DNA of 57,811 nucleotides from Hydrogenophilales bacterium 16-61-112 (GTDB lineage Bacteria > Pseudomonadota > Gammaproteobacteria > Burkholderiales > Thiobacillaceae): NCBI GenBank assembly GCA_002257045.1, contig NCHD01000003.1, positions 1-57,811 of the forward strand, in the 5' to 3' direction. The notes under the pieces are model-generated. The model did no database searches. It was not told the DNA's origin and worked only from the letters and a program-made list of their open reading frames with translations. Shown piece by piece: positions 26,463 to 36,521 of this stretch. The translations under genes were made by a program, and so were the position numbers. Each line of letters opens with the position of its first letter. The stretch's first letter is position 1.

Positions 26463-27638
26463 ATGGCTCAAGCGCGCAAGATCCTGACCCTCAACGCCAT
26501 TTCGGCCAAAGGACTGGCCCGTTTGCCGGCGCATTACACCGTGGGCGGCGATGTGGTCGACGCGGACGGCATTCTGGTGCGTTCGACCAACATGCACGAG
26601 ATGGACATTCCGGCATCGGTACGGGCCATCGCCCGCGCCGGTGCCGGAACCAACAACATCCCGGTCAAAAAAATGTCCGACCGCGGCGTGCCGGTGTTCA
26701 ATGCGCCGGGCGCGAACGCCAATGCGGTGAAGGAACTGGTCATCGCCGGCATGCTGCTGGCTGCGCGCAACATCGTGCCGGCAATCCGCTTTGTCGAAGG
26801 CCTGAGCGGCTCCGATGAGGAGATGCACAAGGCAACTGAGGCCGGTAAAAAGGCCTTTGCCGGCAGCGAGCTGCCAGGTCGCACGCTCGGCGTGATCGGC
26901 CTCGGCGCCATCGGTTCCTATGTCGCGGAAGCCGCGATCAAGCTCGGCATGAACGTGGTCGGCTTCGATCCGGCGATTACGGTGGATGCCGCGTGGCGCC
27001 TGCCCTCGCAGGTCCGGCGCGCCGAGAATGTCGACGATGTGCTGCGCATGGCGGATTACGTCAGCCTGCATGTGCCCCTGCTCGATGCCACCCGCAACCT
27101 CATCAACGCCCAGCGCATCGGCGTGATGCGCCCCAGCGCGGTGCTGCTGAATTTTGCGCGCGAAGGCGTGGTCGACAACCTCGCCGTGATCGAGGCGCTC
27201 GATGCGGGCAAGCTGCACGCCTATCTGTGTGATTTTCCCGCCAACGCCTTGAAGGGCCACGCCAAGGTGATCGCGTTGCCGCACCTGGGCGCCAGTACCG
27301 ACGAAGCCGAGGAAAACTGCGCCGTGATGGTTGCCGAGCAGCTGGCCGACTATCTGGAAAACGGCAACATCCTGAACGCGGTGAATTTTCCCAACGTCGC
27401 CATGGCGCGCGAATCGGCTTTCCGCATCGCCATTGCCAACGCCAATGTGCCGAATATGGTGGGTCAGATTTCGTCGGTGCTCGCCGGCGCCGGCATCAAC
27501 ATCCACAACATGCTCAACAAATCCCGGGGCGACATGGCCTATACCCTGGTCGACATCGACAGCGCTGCTACCGATGCCGTGTTGCAGCAGCTTTCAGCGA
27601 TTGCCGGCGTGCTCGCTGTGCGGAATCTGCCTGCATGA
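26463..27638 (+). CDS. serA: D-3-phosphoglycerate dehydrogenase
   Basis: NAD-dependent dehydrogenase that starts serine synthesis from 3-phosphoglycerate. The 391-residue product has the D-2-hydroxyacid dehydrogenase fold: GAGTNNIPV near the substrate, the NAD site TLGVIGLGAIGSYVAEAA (about residues 141-158), the catalytic Glu/His region LPHLGASTDEAEENC, and a C-terminal ACT domain (NMVGQISSVLAGAGINIHNM) for serine feedback. It is the short ACT-type enzyme without an extra regulatory domain. It is inserted between serC and pheA, in a supra-operon where serA is often absent. The stop overlaps the pheA start. Confidence 0.93.
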   Translation: MAQARKILTLNAISAKGLARLPAHYTVGGDVVDADGILVRSTNMHEMDIPASVRAIARAGAGTNNIPVKKMSDRGVPVFNAPGANANAVKELVIAGMLLAARNIVPAIRFVEGLSGSDEEMHKATEAGKKAFAGSELPGRTLGVIGLGAIGSYVAEAAIKLGMNVVGFDPAITVDAAWRLPSQVRRAENVDDVLRMADYVSLHVPLLDATRNLINAQRIGVMRPSAVLLNFAREGVVDNLAVIEALDAGKLHAYLCDFPANALKGHAKVIALPHLGASTDEAEENCAVMVAEQLADYLENGNILNAVNFPNVAMARESAFRIAIANANVPNMVGQISSVLAGAGINIHNMLNKSRGDMAYTLVDIDSAATDAVLQQLSAIAGVLAVRNLPA

Positions 27639-28726
27639 ACGACCTGCCCGAAGACCTCAGCGCGCTGCGGGCGCGCATCGATGGCATTGACGATGCCATC
27701 CTCAAACTGCTGTCGGAACGCGCGGGCATCGCGCAGCAGGTGGGGCGGGCCAAGAAGGGCGAAATAATCTATCGGCCCGAACGCGAGGCGCAGATTGTGC
27801 AACGGTTGCGCGCAGCCAACCCGGGCCCGTTGTCGGGCGACACGGTCGAGCGCCTGATCCGAGAAATCATGTCGGCCTGCCGCGCGCTCGAACAGACCAC
27901 GCGTGTGGCCTACCTGGGGCCGGCCGGCACCTTCACCCAGCAGGCGGTGCACAAGCAGTTCGGCCATGAAGTCGAAGCCCTGGCCGAGGCCAGCATTGAC
28001 GCTTGCTTTCATGCGGTGGAAACCGGCCGCGCCGATTTTGCTGTGGTGCCGGTGGAAAACTCGACCGAAGGCGCGATCTCGCGCACGCTCGACCTCATCG
28101 TTGCCAGTCCACTCAAAATTAGCGGCGAAGTGATGCTGCCGATCCACCAGATGCTGATGCGCACCGGGACTGCGGCCAACCCGGCCGGCCTCGACGGTAT
28201 CCAGCGTGTCTACGGTCATGCTCAGTCGCTCGCCCAGTGCCAGCAGTGGCTTGCGCGTCATCTGCCCCAAGCCGAACGCGTCAGCGTCGTCAGCAACAGC
28301 GATGGCGCACGCCGAGCGGCTGCCGAGCCGGATGCGGCGACGCTGGGTAGCGAAGCTGCTGCGGAGCTGTATGGCTTGGCCGTGGTAGCAGCACGGATCG
28401 AGGACGAGGCCAGCAATACCACGCGTTTTCTGGTTCTGGGCAATACCGATGCGGCGCCGTCCGGGCGTGACAAGACCTCGCTTGTCGTGGGCATCCACAA
28501 CCAGCCCGGTGCGATCGTCAAGCTGCTGCAACCGCTGGCCGAGGCCGGCATTTCCATGAGCAAGCTCGAATCGCGCCCGGCGCGCTCGAGCAACTGGGAG
28601 TACCTGTTTTTCATCGTGTGCGAAAGCCACCGCCAGGACCCCCGGCTTGCCGCCGTGCTGGCTGAAATCGAAGCGCGCGCCGCTTTCCTCAAAATTCTTG
28701 GTTCCTATCCTGCTGCGCTGTCATGA
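27635..28726 (+). CDS. pheA: Bifunctional chorismate mutase/prephenate dehydratase
   Basis: Makes phenylpyruvate from chorismate. The 363-residue product has an AroQ-type chorismate mutase domain (residues about 1-90: LRARIDGIDDAILKLLSERA), a prephenate dehydratase domain (about 93-270: VAYLGPAGTFTQQAVHKQF, VPVENSTEGAI) and an ACT domain (about 280-355: GIHNQPGAIVKLLQPLAEAG and the ESRP phenylalanine site). The ATG overlaps the serA stop, and hisC overlaps its stop. Confidence 0.96.
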   Translation: MNDLPEDLSALRARIDGIDDAILKLLSERAGIAQQVGRAKKGEIIYRPEREAQIVQRLRAANPGPLSGDTVERLIREIMSACRALEQTTRVAYLGPAGTFTQQAVHKQFGHEVEALAEASIDACFHAVETGRADFAVVPVENSTEGAISRTLDLIVASPLKISGEVMLPIHQMLMRTGTAANPAGLDGIQRVYGHAQSLAQCQQWLARHLPQAERVSVVSNSDGARRAAAEPDAATLGSEAAAELYGLAVVAARIEDEASNTTRFLVLGNTDAAPSGRDKTSLVVGIHNQPGAIVKLLQPLAEAGISMSKLESRPARSSNWEYLFFIVCESHRQDPRLAAVLAEIEARAAFLKILGSYPAALS

Positions 28727-29817
28727 ATTGCTGCGATTTAACGCCGGCGTATATACGCGCCATCGCGCCGTATTTACCCGGCAAACCCATTTCCGAACTG
28801 GCGCGTGAACTGGGCCTTGCCGAGGCCGACATCGTCAAGCTGGCATCGAACGAAAATCCGCTCGGCCCCAGTCCGCTGGCATTGGCGGCCGCGCAGGACG
28901 CGCTTTACGACATGGCGCTGTACCCCGACGGCGCGGGCTTTGCGCTCAAGGCCAAACTGGCTGCGAAATGGAAGGTATCGGCTAGCCAGGTCGTGCTGGG
29001 CAACGGATCGAATGATGTACTGGACATGGCAGCGCGTGCATTTCTCGCGCCGGGCACCACCTCTGTGTATGCGCAACACGCGTTCGCGGTGTATTCCCTC
29101 GCCACCCAAACCGTCGGCGCCCAGGGCGTTTCGGTGCCGGCCAAGCATTACGGCCATGACCTGGCTGCGATGCGTGCCGCCATCCGCGACGACACTCGCG
29201 TGCTATGGATCGCCAACCCGAATAATCCGACCGGAACATTTTTGCCCTGGGCCGAGGTCGAGGCTTTCCTCGAAACCGTGCCGCCGCAGGTGCTGGTGGT
29301 GCTGGATGAAGCCTACGGGGAATTTCTGCCGCCTGCCGAGCGTTGTGACACCGCTGCCTGGCTGGCGCGCTTTCCTAACCTGCTGATCGTCCGCACCTTC
29401 TCCAAGGCATATGGCCTGGCTGGGCTGCGCGTCGGCTACGGGCTTGGCAACGCTGACGTCATCGATTTACTGAACCGGGTGCGCCACCCTTTTAACGTCA
29501 ATGCGCCCGCGCTCGCGGCTGCCGCAGCCGCGCTGGATGATGTGGATTTTCTGGCGCGCAGCTATGCGCTGAACGTGGCTGGCATGGCGCAACTCGCTGC
29601 GGGCTTGAGTGCGCTGGGCGTCGACGGCGTGCCGTCGAAAGGAAACTTTCTGCTGGCGAAAGTCGGCGATGCCGCGCGAATCAATTCCGAACTCCTGAAG
29701 CTCGGCGTGATCGTGCGCCCGGTGGCCAATTACGGCTTGCCCGAGTTCCTGCGGGTGTCGGTCGGGCTGGCAGGGCAAAACGCCCGCTTCCTCGACGCCC
29801 TGAAAGCCAGCCTGTGA
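28723..29817 (+). CDS. hisC: Histidinol-phosphate/aromatic aminotransferase HisC
   Basis: PLP aminotransferase of fold type I. The 364-residue product has KLASNENPLGPSPLA, NGSNDVLDMAARAFL, NPNNPTGTF, DEAYGEF and the PLP-lysine block TFSKAYGLAGLRVGYG. Within a pheA-tyrA operon this paralogue probably acts on aromatic keto acids as well as, or instead of, histidinol phosphate. That distinction cannot be read from the sequence. ATGA overlaps at both ends couple it to pheA and tyrA. Confidence 0.93.
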   Translation: MNCCDLTPAYIRAIAPYLPGKPISELARELGLAEADIVKLASNENPLGPSPLALAAAQDALYDMALYPDGAGFALKAKLAAKWKVSASQVVLGNGSNDVLDMAARAFLAPGTTSVYAQHAFAVYSLATQTVGAQGVSVPAKHYGHDLAAMRAAIRDDTRVLWIANPNNPTGTFLPWAEVEAFLETVPPQVLVVLDEAYGEFLPPAERCDTAAWLARFPNLLIVRTFSKAYGLAGLRVGYGLGNADVIDLLNRVRHPFNVNAPALAAAAAALDDVDFLARSYALNVAGMAQLAAGLSALGVDGVPSKGNFLLAKVGDAARINSELLKLGVIVRPVANYGLPEFLRVSVGLAGQNARFLDALKASL

Positions 29818-30680
29818 TCGTCGATACGCTCGCGATTGTCGGCACCGGCCTGATCGGCGGCTCGTTTGCGCTGGCGCTCAAACAAGCCGGTGCCGTGCGG
29901 CGCGTGCTCGGCGTGGGGCGCAATCCCGCACGGCTCACCATCGCACGCGAACTTGAACTGATTGACGGCGTGGCCGACTACGCACAAGCAGGACAGGCCG
30001 ACTGCATACTGCTGGCCTTGCCTGTGGGCGAAACCGAAACCGTGCTGCGGCAGTTGGCACCACATCTCAAACCGGGCGCAATCATCACCGATGCCGGCAG
30101 CACAAAAGCCAACGTGATCAAGGCTGCGCGCACCGTACTCGGTGAACGGCTTGCAGATTTTGTTCCCGGTCATCCGATTGCCGGGTCCGAGCGAAGCGGG
30201 CCGGGCGCCGCCCGCGCAGACTTGTATCAAGGCAAAAAAGTCGTGCTGACGCCGCTGGCGGAGACCCGGAAAGCCGCCCTTGAAACCGTCAAGGCGCTCT
30301 GGCTGGCAACGGGCGCGCAAGTCGAAACGCTCGATGCCGCACAGCACGACCGTGTGTTTGCTGCGGTCAGCCACTTGCCGCACCTGGCTGCGTTCGCGCT
30401 GGTGGATGAACTGGCACAACGTGACGATGGCGAGACCTTCTTTCGTCTGGCCGCCAGCGGATTTCGCGATTTCACCCGCATCGCCGGCAGCAGTCCCGAA
30501 ATGTGGCGCGACATCGCGCTGGCAAACAAGGCGGCTCTGTTGACTGAACTGGATGCCTATGTGGCTGCGCTGCAAACGCTGCGCGCCGCCGTATCAACCG
30601 ACGATGCAGCCAGCTTGCTGGAAATGTTTACACGCGCCCGCACCGCGCGCGAGCACTGGATGAAAACCCAGGAAGCCTAG
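29814..30680 (+). CDS. tyrA: Prephenate/arogenate dehydrogenase
   Basis: NAD(P)-dependent dehydrogenase of tyrosine synthesis. The 288-residue product starts with a GTG in a GTGA overlap with hisC, and its NAD site is LAIVGTGLIGGSFALALK (residues about 6-23). The catalytic and substrate blocks PGHPIAGSERSGPGAA and FAAVSHLPHLAAFAL are present. It has no fused mutase or ACT domain, so it is the short type typical of betaproteobacteria. About 100 bases separate it from aroA. Confidence 0.94.
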   Translation: MIVDTLAIVGTGLIGGSFALALKQAGAVRRVLGVGRNPARLTIARELELIDGVADYAQAGQADCILLALPVGETETVLRQLAPHLKPGAIITDAGSTKANVIKAARTVLGERLADFVPGHPIAGSERSGPGAARADLYQGKKVVLTPLAETRKAALETVKALWLATGAQVETLDAAQHDRVFAAVSHLPHLAAFALVDELAQRDDGETFFRLAASGFRDFTRIAGSSPEMWRDIALANKAALLTELDAYVAALQTLRAAVSTDDAASLLEMFTRARTAREHWMKTQEA

Positions 30681-30779
30681 AGCGCGTGCGGTGTCAATCC
30701 ACTGTTGGCGGGGTGGGATGGCTCGTCCCGCTTGGCCCCGAAGTATTAATCGTTGGCCCTTATTCACACAGGATGTTTG

Positions 30780-32084
30780 ATGGATTTTCTTGATTTGCCC
30801 GCTGCCTCTGCCGCACACGGAACGGTGCGGCTTCCCGGCTCCAAAAGTATTTCCAACCGTGTGCTGCTGCTGGCGGCACTGGCAAAGGGCATGACGCGGG
30901 TGCGCGCTTTGCTGGACTCCGACGACACGCGAGTGATGCTTGACGCCTTGCGTACACTGGGTGTGGGTGTGGCTCGCCAACAAGATTCGCATGGCGGCGA
31001 GTCCGACGATTACGAAATCACCGGTGTGGACGGCGCGTTCCCGGTCAAGCAGGCCGAACTCTTTCTGGGCAATGCCGGTACGGCGTTTCGTTCATTGACG
31101 GCGGCGTGTGCATTATCGGGCGGGGAGTATGTGCTGAAAGGCGTGGCGCGGATGCACGAGCGGCCGATTGGCGATCTGGTCGATGCGCTGCGGTTGCTGG
31201 GTGCGCGGATCGATTATCTGGGTCAGCCGGGCTTTCCGCCGCTGGCCATCCATCCCGCTGAACTGGCAGGCGACGCCACCCAGGTGCGCGGCAATGTGTC
31301 GAGCCAGTTTCTGACCGGTTTGATGATGGCGCTGCCGATGCGGCAGCGCACCACGACGATCGAAGTCGTGGGAGAGCTGATTTCCCGGCCGTATATCGGG
31401 ATTACGCTCGCGATGCTGCGGCGCTTCGGTATCGAGGTGGCACAGGACGGCTGGCAACGGTTCAGCGTGCCGGAAACGGCGCGCTATGCAAGCCCCGGCG
31501 AAATCTGGGTCGAGGGCGACGCCTCATCCGCCTCGTATTTTCTGGCTGCTGGCGCCATCGGCGACGGGCCGGTTCGGGTGGAGGGCGTGGGCCGGGAAAG
31601 CGTGCAAGGTGATGTACGCTTCGCAGACGCGCTGGCATTGATGGGCGCACAGATCGAGATGGGGCCGAACTGGATCGAGGCGCGCGCTCCTGCGACGGGT
31701 CGGCTCAAAGCCATCGAGCTGGACTGCAACCCCATACCCGATGCGGCCATGACACTGGCCGTGGCGGCGTTGTTTGCCGAGGGCGTGACCACGCTGACCA
31801 ACATCGCGAGCTGGCGGGTCAAGGAAACTGACCGCATCGCGGCGATGGCGACCGAGCTGCGCAAGGTGGGCGCGAGCGTGGAGGAGGGCGCCGATTTCAT
31901 CCGTATCACGCCGCCGGAAAAGCTGATTCCCAATGCGGTGATCGACACCTATGACGATCACCGCATGGCGATGTGCTTGTCGCTGGTGACACTGGGTGGG
32001 GTACCGATCCGGATTAACGAGCCGGCATGTGTGAACAAGACTTTCCCGACCTATTTCAACGTGTTTGCTGGCATCGCGCAATGA
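30780..32084 (+). CDS. aroA: 3-phosphoshikimate 1-carboxyvinyltransferase (EPSP synthase)
   Basis: Sixth step of the shikimate pathway, adding enolpyruvate to shikimate-3-phosphate. The 434-residue product has [18 protein letters not shown] near the N-terminus, [16 protein letters not shown] (class I-type LxNAGTAxRxL), the R/K-rich [13 protein letters not shown] block, and a C-terminal [12 protein letters not shown] and [13 protein letters not shown] 30780 gives a conserved start (MDFLDLP). The stop overlaps the cmk start by 4 bases. Confidence 0.95.
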   Translation: MDFLDLPAASAAHGTVRLPGSKSISNRVLLLAALAKGMTRVRALLDSDDTRVMLDALRTLGVGVARQQDSHGGESDDYEITGVDGAFPVKQAELFLGNAGTAFRSLTAACALSGGEYVLKGVARMHERPIGDLVDALRLLGARIDYLGQPGFPPLAIHPAELAGDATQVRGNVSSQFLTGLMMALPMRQRTTTIEVVGELISRPYIGITLAMLRRFGIEVAQDGWQRFSVPETARYASPGEIWVEGDASSASYFLAAGAIGDGPVRVEGVGRESVQGDVRFADALALMGAQIEMGPNWIEARAPATGRLKAIELDCNPIPDAAMTLAVAALFAEGVTTLTNIASWRVKETDRIAAMATELRKVGASVEEGADFIRITPPEKLIPNAVIDTYDDHRMAMCLSLVTLGGVPIRINEPACVNKTFPTYFNVFAGIAQ

Positions 32085-32779
32085 ACCTCCCCTCGCATCG
32101 GACGCCTGATCCCGCACCCGTCATCACCATCGACGGCCCTTCTGCCTCGGGGAAAGGCACGGTGGCCGAGCGGGTCGCCTCCTTGCTTGGCTTCCATTTC
32201 CTCGACAGCGGCGCACTCTATCGACTGACCGCATTGTCGGCGATGAAAAGCGGCGTGGCGCTGGATGACGAGGCGCGCGTGGGCGAACTGGCGGTCGCGT
32301 TGCCCGCGACGTTTCGCGGCGGCGCGGTGTGGCTGGATGACGAAAACGTCAGCGAAGCGATCCGCGCCGAAACAGTCGGCGAGGGGGCGTCCAAAGTCGC
32401 GGCCCTGCCTGCCGTGCGCGCGGCGCTGCTCGATCGCCAGCGCGCCTATCGCCAGACACCTGGCCTGGTGGCGGATGGCCGCGACATGGGCACGGTGATC
32501 TTCCCCGATGCGGTGGCCAAGGTTTTCCTCACCGCCAGCGCCGAGGCGCGTGCCGAAAGGCGGTATAAGCAGTTGATCGGCAAGGGGAACTCTGCTAGTC
32601 TTGCCGCCCTTGTTGCGGACATGCAGGCGCGTGATGCGCGTGATACTGCCCGTTCAGTGGCTCCCCTGAAGCCCGCACCCGATGCGCTGTTTCTCGATAC
32701 CACCGAAATGGATGTTGAATCGGCCGTTCGGGCTGTTCTCGATCACTACGCTTCATGTGATGCGCGAAACAAGCTGTAA
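32081..32779 (+). CDS. cmk: Cytidylate kinase
   Basis: Phosphorylates CMP and dCMP. The 232-residue product has the P-loop [17 protein letters not shown] (residues about 15-31), [26 protein letters not shown] and the lid region [20 protein letters not shown] 32081 overlaps the aroA stop. aroA-cmk-rpsA is a conserved block in Proteobacteria. Confidence 0.95.
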   Translation: MNLPSHRTPDPAPVITIDGPSASGKGTVAERVASLLGFHFLDSGALYRLTALSAMKSGVALDDEARVGELAVALPATFRGGAVWLDDENVSEAIRAETVGEGASKVAALPAVRAALLDRQRAYRQTPGLVADGRDMGTVIFPDAVAKVFLTASAEARAERRYKQLIGKGNSASLAALVADMQARDARDTARSVAPLKPAPDALFLDTTEMDVESAVRAVLDHYASCDARNKL

Positions 32780-32867
32780 GTGAAGTTTTATCCGTGTCAG
32801 TTCTGCGCCCGCAGGCTGACGATGTGCAACTAACCCCGTCCTCACCGACGGACCAAGAAGGTTTTTA

Positions 32868-34589
32868 ATGTCAACTGCTACCGCTTCCACCAACCTGGAC
32901 TCCATGGACGACTTTGCAGCGATGTTCGAGGAATCCCTCGAGCACCAGGAAATGCGTCAAGGTGAAGTCATCACCGCTGAAATCGTCGGCATCGACGGCA
33001 ACTTCGTAACGGTGAATGCCGGCCTCAAATCCGAGAGTCTGATTCCAATCGAAGAATTCAAGAACGATCTGGGCGAAGTCGAAGCCAAGATCGGTGATTT
33101 CGTGGCCGTGGCGATCGAATCGATCGAAGATGGCTTCGGTGCAACCAAGCTGTCGCGCGAGCGCGCCAAGAAACTGGCTGCATGGCTGGATCTGGAAGTG
33201 GCGATGAACGAAGGCCGGATCGTCACCGGCATGGTGCAGGGCAAGGTCAAGGGTGGTCTGACGGTGCTGGTGGGTGGGCTGCGCGCTTTCCTGCCGGGTT
33301 CGCTGGTTGATACGCGTCCGGTCAAGGACACTACGCCGTTCGAATACAAGGAAATGGAATTCAAGGTCATCAAGCTTGACCGCAAGCGCAACAACGTCGT
33401 GGTGTCACGTCGTGCTGTGCTGGAAGAGACCATGGGCGCCGATCGCGAAGCGATGATGGAGAACCTCAAGGAAGGCTCCATCGTCAAGGGCGTGGTCAAG
33501 AACATCACCGACTACGGCGCGTTCGTGGACCTGGGCGGTATCGACGGCCTGTTGCACATTACCGACATGGCCTGGCGTCGCGTCAAGCATCCGTCCGAAG
33601 TGGTCTCGGTCGGCATGGAACTCGAAGCCAAGATCCTGCGTTACGACACCGAAAAGAACCGTGTTTCTCTCGGCATCAAGCAGCTGGGTGATGATCCGTG
33701 GGTCGGCATTGCTCGCCGCTATCCGCAGGGCACCCGCATGTTCGGCAAGGTAGCGAACCTCACTGACTATGGCGCGTTCGTCGAAATCGAGGCCGGCATC
33801 GAAGGTCTGGTGCACGTCTCCGAAATGGACTGGACCAACAAGAACGTCAGCCCCAACAAGATTGTGCAGTTGGGCGATGAAGTCGAAGTCATGGTGCTCG
33901 ACATCGACGAAGACAAGCGTCGCATCTCGTTGGGCATGAAGCAGTGCAAGTCGAACCCGTGGGAAGACTTCTCGATGAACTTCAAGAAGGGCGACAAGGT
34001 CAGCGGCGCGATCAAGTCGATCACCGACTTTGGCGTGTTCATCGGTCTGGCTGGCGGCATCGACGGCCTGGTTCACCTGTCCGACCTGTCATGGAATGTC
34101 CCCGGCGAAGAAGCTGTGCAAAATTTCCGCAAGGGCCAGGAAGTCGAAGCCGTGGTGTTGGGCATCGACCTCGAGCGCGAGCGCATTTCGCTGGGCATCA
34201 AGCAGATCGAAGGCGATCCGCTGACCAGCTACGCCACCGGCAACGAAAAAGGCAGCATCGTCAAGGGTACGATCAAGACCGTCGAAGCCAAGGGCGCCAC
34301 CGTGCAGCTGGACAGCGACATGGAAGGCTATCTGCGCGCATCCGAAGTGTCGCGTGATCGTGTTGAAGACATGCGCACTCACTACAAGGAAGGCGACGAA
34401 ATCGAAGCCATGATCATCAACGTTGACCGCAAGAATCGCGTGATCAACCTGTCGATCAAGGCCAAGGACATGACCGAGCAGGATTCGGCCATGAAGAAAA
34501 TGGCTGCTGACACCTCGGCTGCTGCTACGGGCTCAACCAACCTCGGCGCACTGCTGAAGGCCAAGCTCGAAAACAAGAACGCTGAGTGA
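32868..34589 (+). CDS. rpsA: 30S ribosomal protein S1
   Basis: Loads mRNA on the 30S subunit. The 573-residue product has six S1 RNA-binding repeats, starting at about residues 32, 118, 203, 288, 375 and 462 (for example [20 protein letters not shown] and [19 protein letters not shown]). The first two are degenerate and contact the ribosome. Length matches the family. The 88-base leader before the ATG has no ORF and probably carries its own promoter. ihfB follows after 25 bases. Confidence 0.97.
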   Translation: MSTATASTNLDSMDDFAAMFEESLEHQEMRQGEVITAEIVGIDGNFVTVNAGLKSESLIPIEEFKNDLGEVEAKIGDFVAVAIESIEDGFGATKLSRERAKKLAAWLDLEVAMNEGRIVTGMVQGKVKGGLTVLVGGLRAFLPGSLVDTRPVKDTTPFEYKEMEFKVIKLDRKRNNVVVSRRAVLEETMGADREAMMENLKEGSIVKGVVKNITDYGAFVDLGGIDGLLHITDMAWRRVKHPSEVVSVGMELEAKILRYDTEKNRVSLGIKQLGDDPWVGIARRYPQGTRMFGKVANLTDYGAFVEIEAGIEGLVHVSEMDWTNKNVSPNKIVQLGDEVEVMVLDIDEDKRRISLGMKQCKSNPWEDFSMNFKKGDKVSGAIKSITDFGVFIGLAGGIDGLVHLSDLSWNVPGEEAVQNFRKGQEVEAVVLGIDLERERISLGIKQIEGDPLTSYATGNEKGSIVKGTIKTVEAKGATVQLDSDMEGYLRASEVSRDRVEDMRTHYKEGDEIEAMIINVDRKNRVINLSIKAKDMTEQDSAMKKMAADTSAAATGSTNLGALLKAKLENKNAE

Positions 34590-34614
34590 TTTTTATTAAA
34601 ACAGGCAGGCATTC

Positions 34615-34899
34615 ATGACCAAGTCCGAGTTGATTGCTCAACTGGCGGCGCGGCATCCGCAATTTTCGGTTGCGGACATCGAGATGGCGGTGAAGACGGT
34701 TCTCGACGCGCTGGCAAAAAACCTGTCGCGCGGCGAGCGGATTGAAATTCGTGGCTTTGGCAGTTTCAGCCTGAGCTTTCGTCCCGCCCGTCTGGGGCGT
34801 AATCCCAAGTCGGGAGAGCGCGTTCAGGTTCCTGCCAAGTACGTGCCGCATTTCAAGGCGGGCAAGGAACTGCGTGACCGGGTGGACTTTCCGCTTTGA
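34615..34899 (+). CDS. ihfB: Integration host factor subunit beta
   Basis: DNA-bending HU-family protein that pairs with IhfA. The 94-residue product has the N-terminal helices ([15 protein letters not shown]), the [20 protein letters not shown] arm and [12 protein letters not shown] at the end. rpsA-ihfB adjacency is widely conserved. A strong terminator lies 25 bases after the stop. Confidence 0.96.
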   Translation: MTKSELIAQLAARHPQFSVADIEMAVKTVLDALAKNLSRGERIEIRGFGSFSLSFRPARLGRNPKSGERVQVPAKYVPHFKAGKELRDRVDFPL

Positions 34900-34924
34900 G
34901 TTGGATGCGTGATTGATGTAAGTG

Positions 34925-34953
34925 AAAACGGCGCGTAATGCGCCGTTTTCTTT
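34925..34953 (+). terminator. Terminator after ihfB
   Basis: A 10-bp perfect stem AAAACGGCGC and GCGCCGTTTT with loop GTAAT, then CTTTT. The A/T ends make it symmetric. It ends the rpsA-ihfB unit. Confidence 0.9.
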
Positions 34954-35021
34954 TGTGCCCGTCCTTTTTGAAGGCCGGCCGCAAAGGTAGAATGCACGGC
35001 ACCTTGAACACGCAATAATCC

Positions 35022-35312
35022 ATGAAAAATATCACCCGTTATTTGGGACTGGCACTCAAGCTGCTCGTATTCCTGCTGGTGCTGGGCTTTGCCCTGAAAA
35101 ATAGCCAGACGGTCTCTTTCAATGCGTATTTGGGACAGGTGTGGCAAGCCCCCTTGATTGTCATGCTGGGGTTAGCGTTTGTTCTGGGTGTGCTTGCAGG
35201 CGCGCTGGCGTTGTTGCCCAACTTGTTTCGTCTGCGGCGCGAAGCGACCCGCAAACAGCGGGTCAGCGAAGCGGATGCCGCCTTGACCGCGACCGATATA
35301 ACCGTGGTGTGA
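35022..35312 (+). CDS. lapA: LapA-domain (DUF1049) inner-membrane protein
   Basis: A 96-residue inner-membrane protein with two helices (about 6-24 and 42-64: LVFLLVLGFALKNSQ and IVMLGLAFVLGVLAGAL) and the hallmark FALKNSQTVSFN. LapA works with LapB in controlling lipopolysaccharide synthesis and LpxC turnover. lapB begins 6 bases downstream. Confidence 0.9.
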   Translation: MKNITRYLGLALKLLVFLLVLGFALKNSQTVSFNAYLGQVWQAPLIVMLGLAFVLGVLAGALALLPNLFRLRREATRKQRVSEADAALTATDITVV

Positions 35313-35318
35313 TGCGCG

Positions 35319-36485
35319 ATGGAATTTGAGATTTGGTGGTTGCTGGCTTTCCCGCTTTTTTTTGTGCTGGGCTGGCTGGCTGCCCGCGTCGACATCAAGC
35401 AGGTGGTGACCGAATCGCGCGCGCTCCCCAACTCGTATTTCCGCGGCCTGAATTTTCTGCTCAACGAGCAGCCGGACAAGGCCATCGAAGCCTTTCTCGA
35501 AGTCGTCAAGCTTGAACCCGAAACCATCGATCTGCATTTTGCGCTTGGCGCATTGTTTCGCCGTCGCGGCGAACTGGAGCGTGCGATCCGCATGCACGAG
35601 AACCTGCTGGAGCGCGAGGGACTGGCCGAAGAGCAGCGGCTGCGCGCGCAAGGGGAGCTCGGCCAGGATTATCTGAAAGCCGGTTTGCTCGACCGCGCCG
35701 AAGAGGTGTTTCACAAACTGCTGCAAACGCCGCAGCACGGCGTGGCACGCACCTATCTGCTGGAAATTTACGTGCAGGAGAAAGACTGGCAAAAAGCCAT
35801 CAATGCGGCGCGTGAACTGCAAAATGACACCAGTAAACCTCTCAATGCGGATATCGCCCATTTCTACTGTGAACGGGCCTTGCTGGATGCGGCCAGGGGT
35901 CACCCCGATGCGGCAGCTGCCCATCTCCAGCAAGCGCTTGCTTCCAACCGTCAGTCGGTGCGCGCAAACCTGATGGCGGGCGACCTTGATGCGGCGGCAG
36001 GGCAGCATGAAGCCGCGATTGCCTACTGGCGGCTGGTCGAGACCCAAAGTGCGGCGCACATGGCGCTGGTGGTCGAGCGTGTGCTGGGCAGCTATCGTCA
36101 GTTGGGGCGCATGGAAGAAGGCGTGCAGTGGCTGCGTGCCCTGTATGCGCGGCAGCCTTCGCAGGATGTGTTCAGCGCGCTCTATCTGGCGGTTTCAGAA
36201 ACGGAAGGGGCGCTTGCCGCTACCCAGCTTGCGCGGGAAGAGCTTCGCCGCAACCCCAGTCTGCGCACGCTTGACCGTCTGCTTGAAGCCCAGCTGATCA
36301 ATGCAGAACCCGGCGAGCGCGAATTGCTGCAAGTCGAAAAGAGCCTGGTGGCCGCGCACAGCCAGCGCATGATGCGCTACCAGTGCGACAGCTGCGGTTT
36401 CAAGGCCAAGCAGTTTTTCTGGCGTTGCCCGGCATGTGGCCGGTGGGACAGCTTTGATCCCGAACGGCAAGAAAGTGAAAGCTGA
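35319..36485 (+). CDS. lapB: Lipopolysaccharide assembly protein LapB (YciM)
   Basis: Inner-membrane TPR protein that, in E. coli, guides FtsH to degrade LpxC and so balances LPS with phospholipid. The 388-residue product has an N-terminal membrane helix (WWLLAFPLFFVLGWLAA), about nine TPR repeats (about 45-345) and a C-terminal rubredoxin-type zinc/iron knuckle, C-x2-C and C-x2-C, in YQCDSCGFKAKQ and WRCPACGRWDSF. LapA is directly upstream. Confidence 0.93.
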   Translation: MEFEIWWLLAFPLFFVLGWLAARVDIKQVVTESRALPNSYFRGLNFLLNEQPDKAIEAFLEVVKLEPETIDLHFALGALFRRRGELERAIRMHENLLEREGLAEEQRLRAQGELGQDYLKAGLLDRAEEVFHKLLQTPQHGVARTYLLEIYVQEKDWQKAINAARELQNDTSKPLNADIAHFYCERALLDAARGHPDAAAAHLQQALASNRQSVRANLMAGDLDAAAGQHEAAIAYWRLVETQSAAHMALVVERVLGSYRQLGRMEEGVQWLRALYARQPSQDVFSALYLAVSETEGALAATQLAREELRRNPSLRTLDRLLEAQLINAEPGERELLQVEKSLVAAHSQRMMRYQCDSCGFKAKQFFWRCPACGRWDSFDPERQESES

Positions 36486-36521
36486 GATGCAAGGTTCAAG
36501 ACTCAAGTTGCAAGGGATGTA

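Noticed and set aside
25845-27506. 553-codon open frame on the minus strand over serC/serA
   Set aside because: Antisense to two enzymes with full motifs; its own product is His/Arg-rich without domains.
36486-36521. Repeat-like TGCAAGG pair between lapB and pyrF
   Set aside because: Only 7 bases long in a 36-base gap; likely chance.
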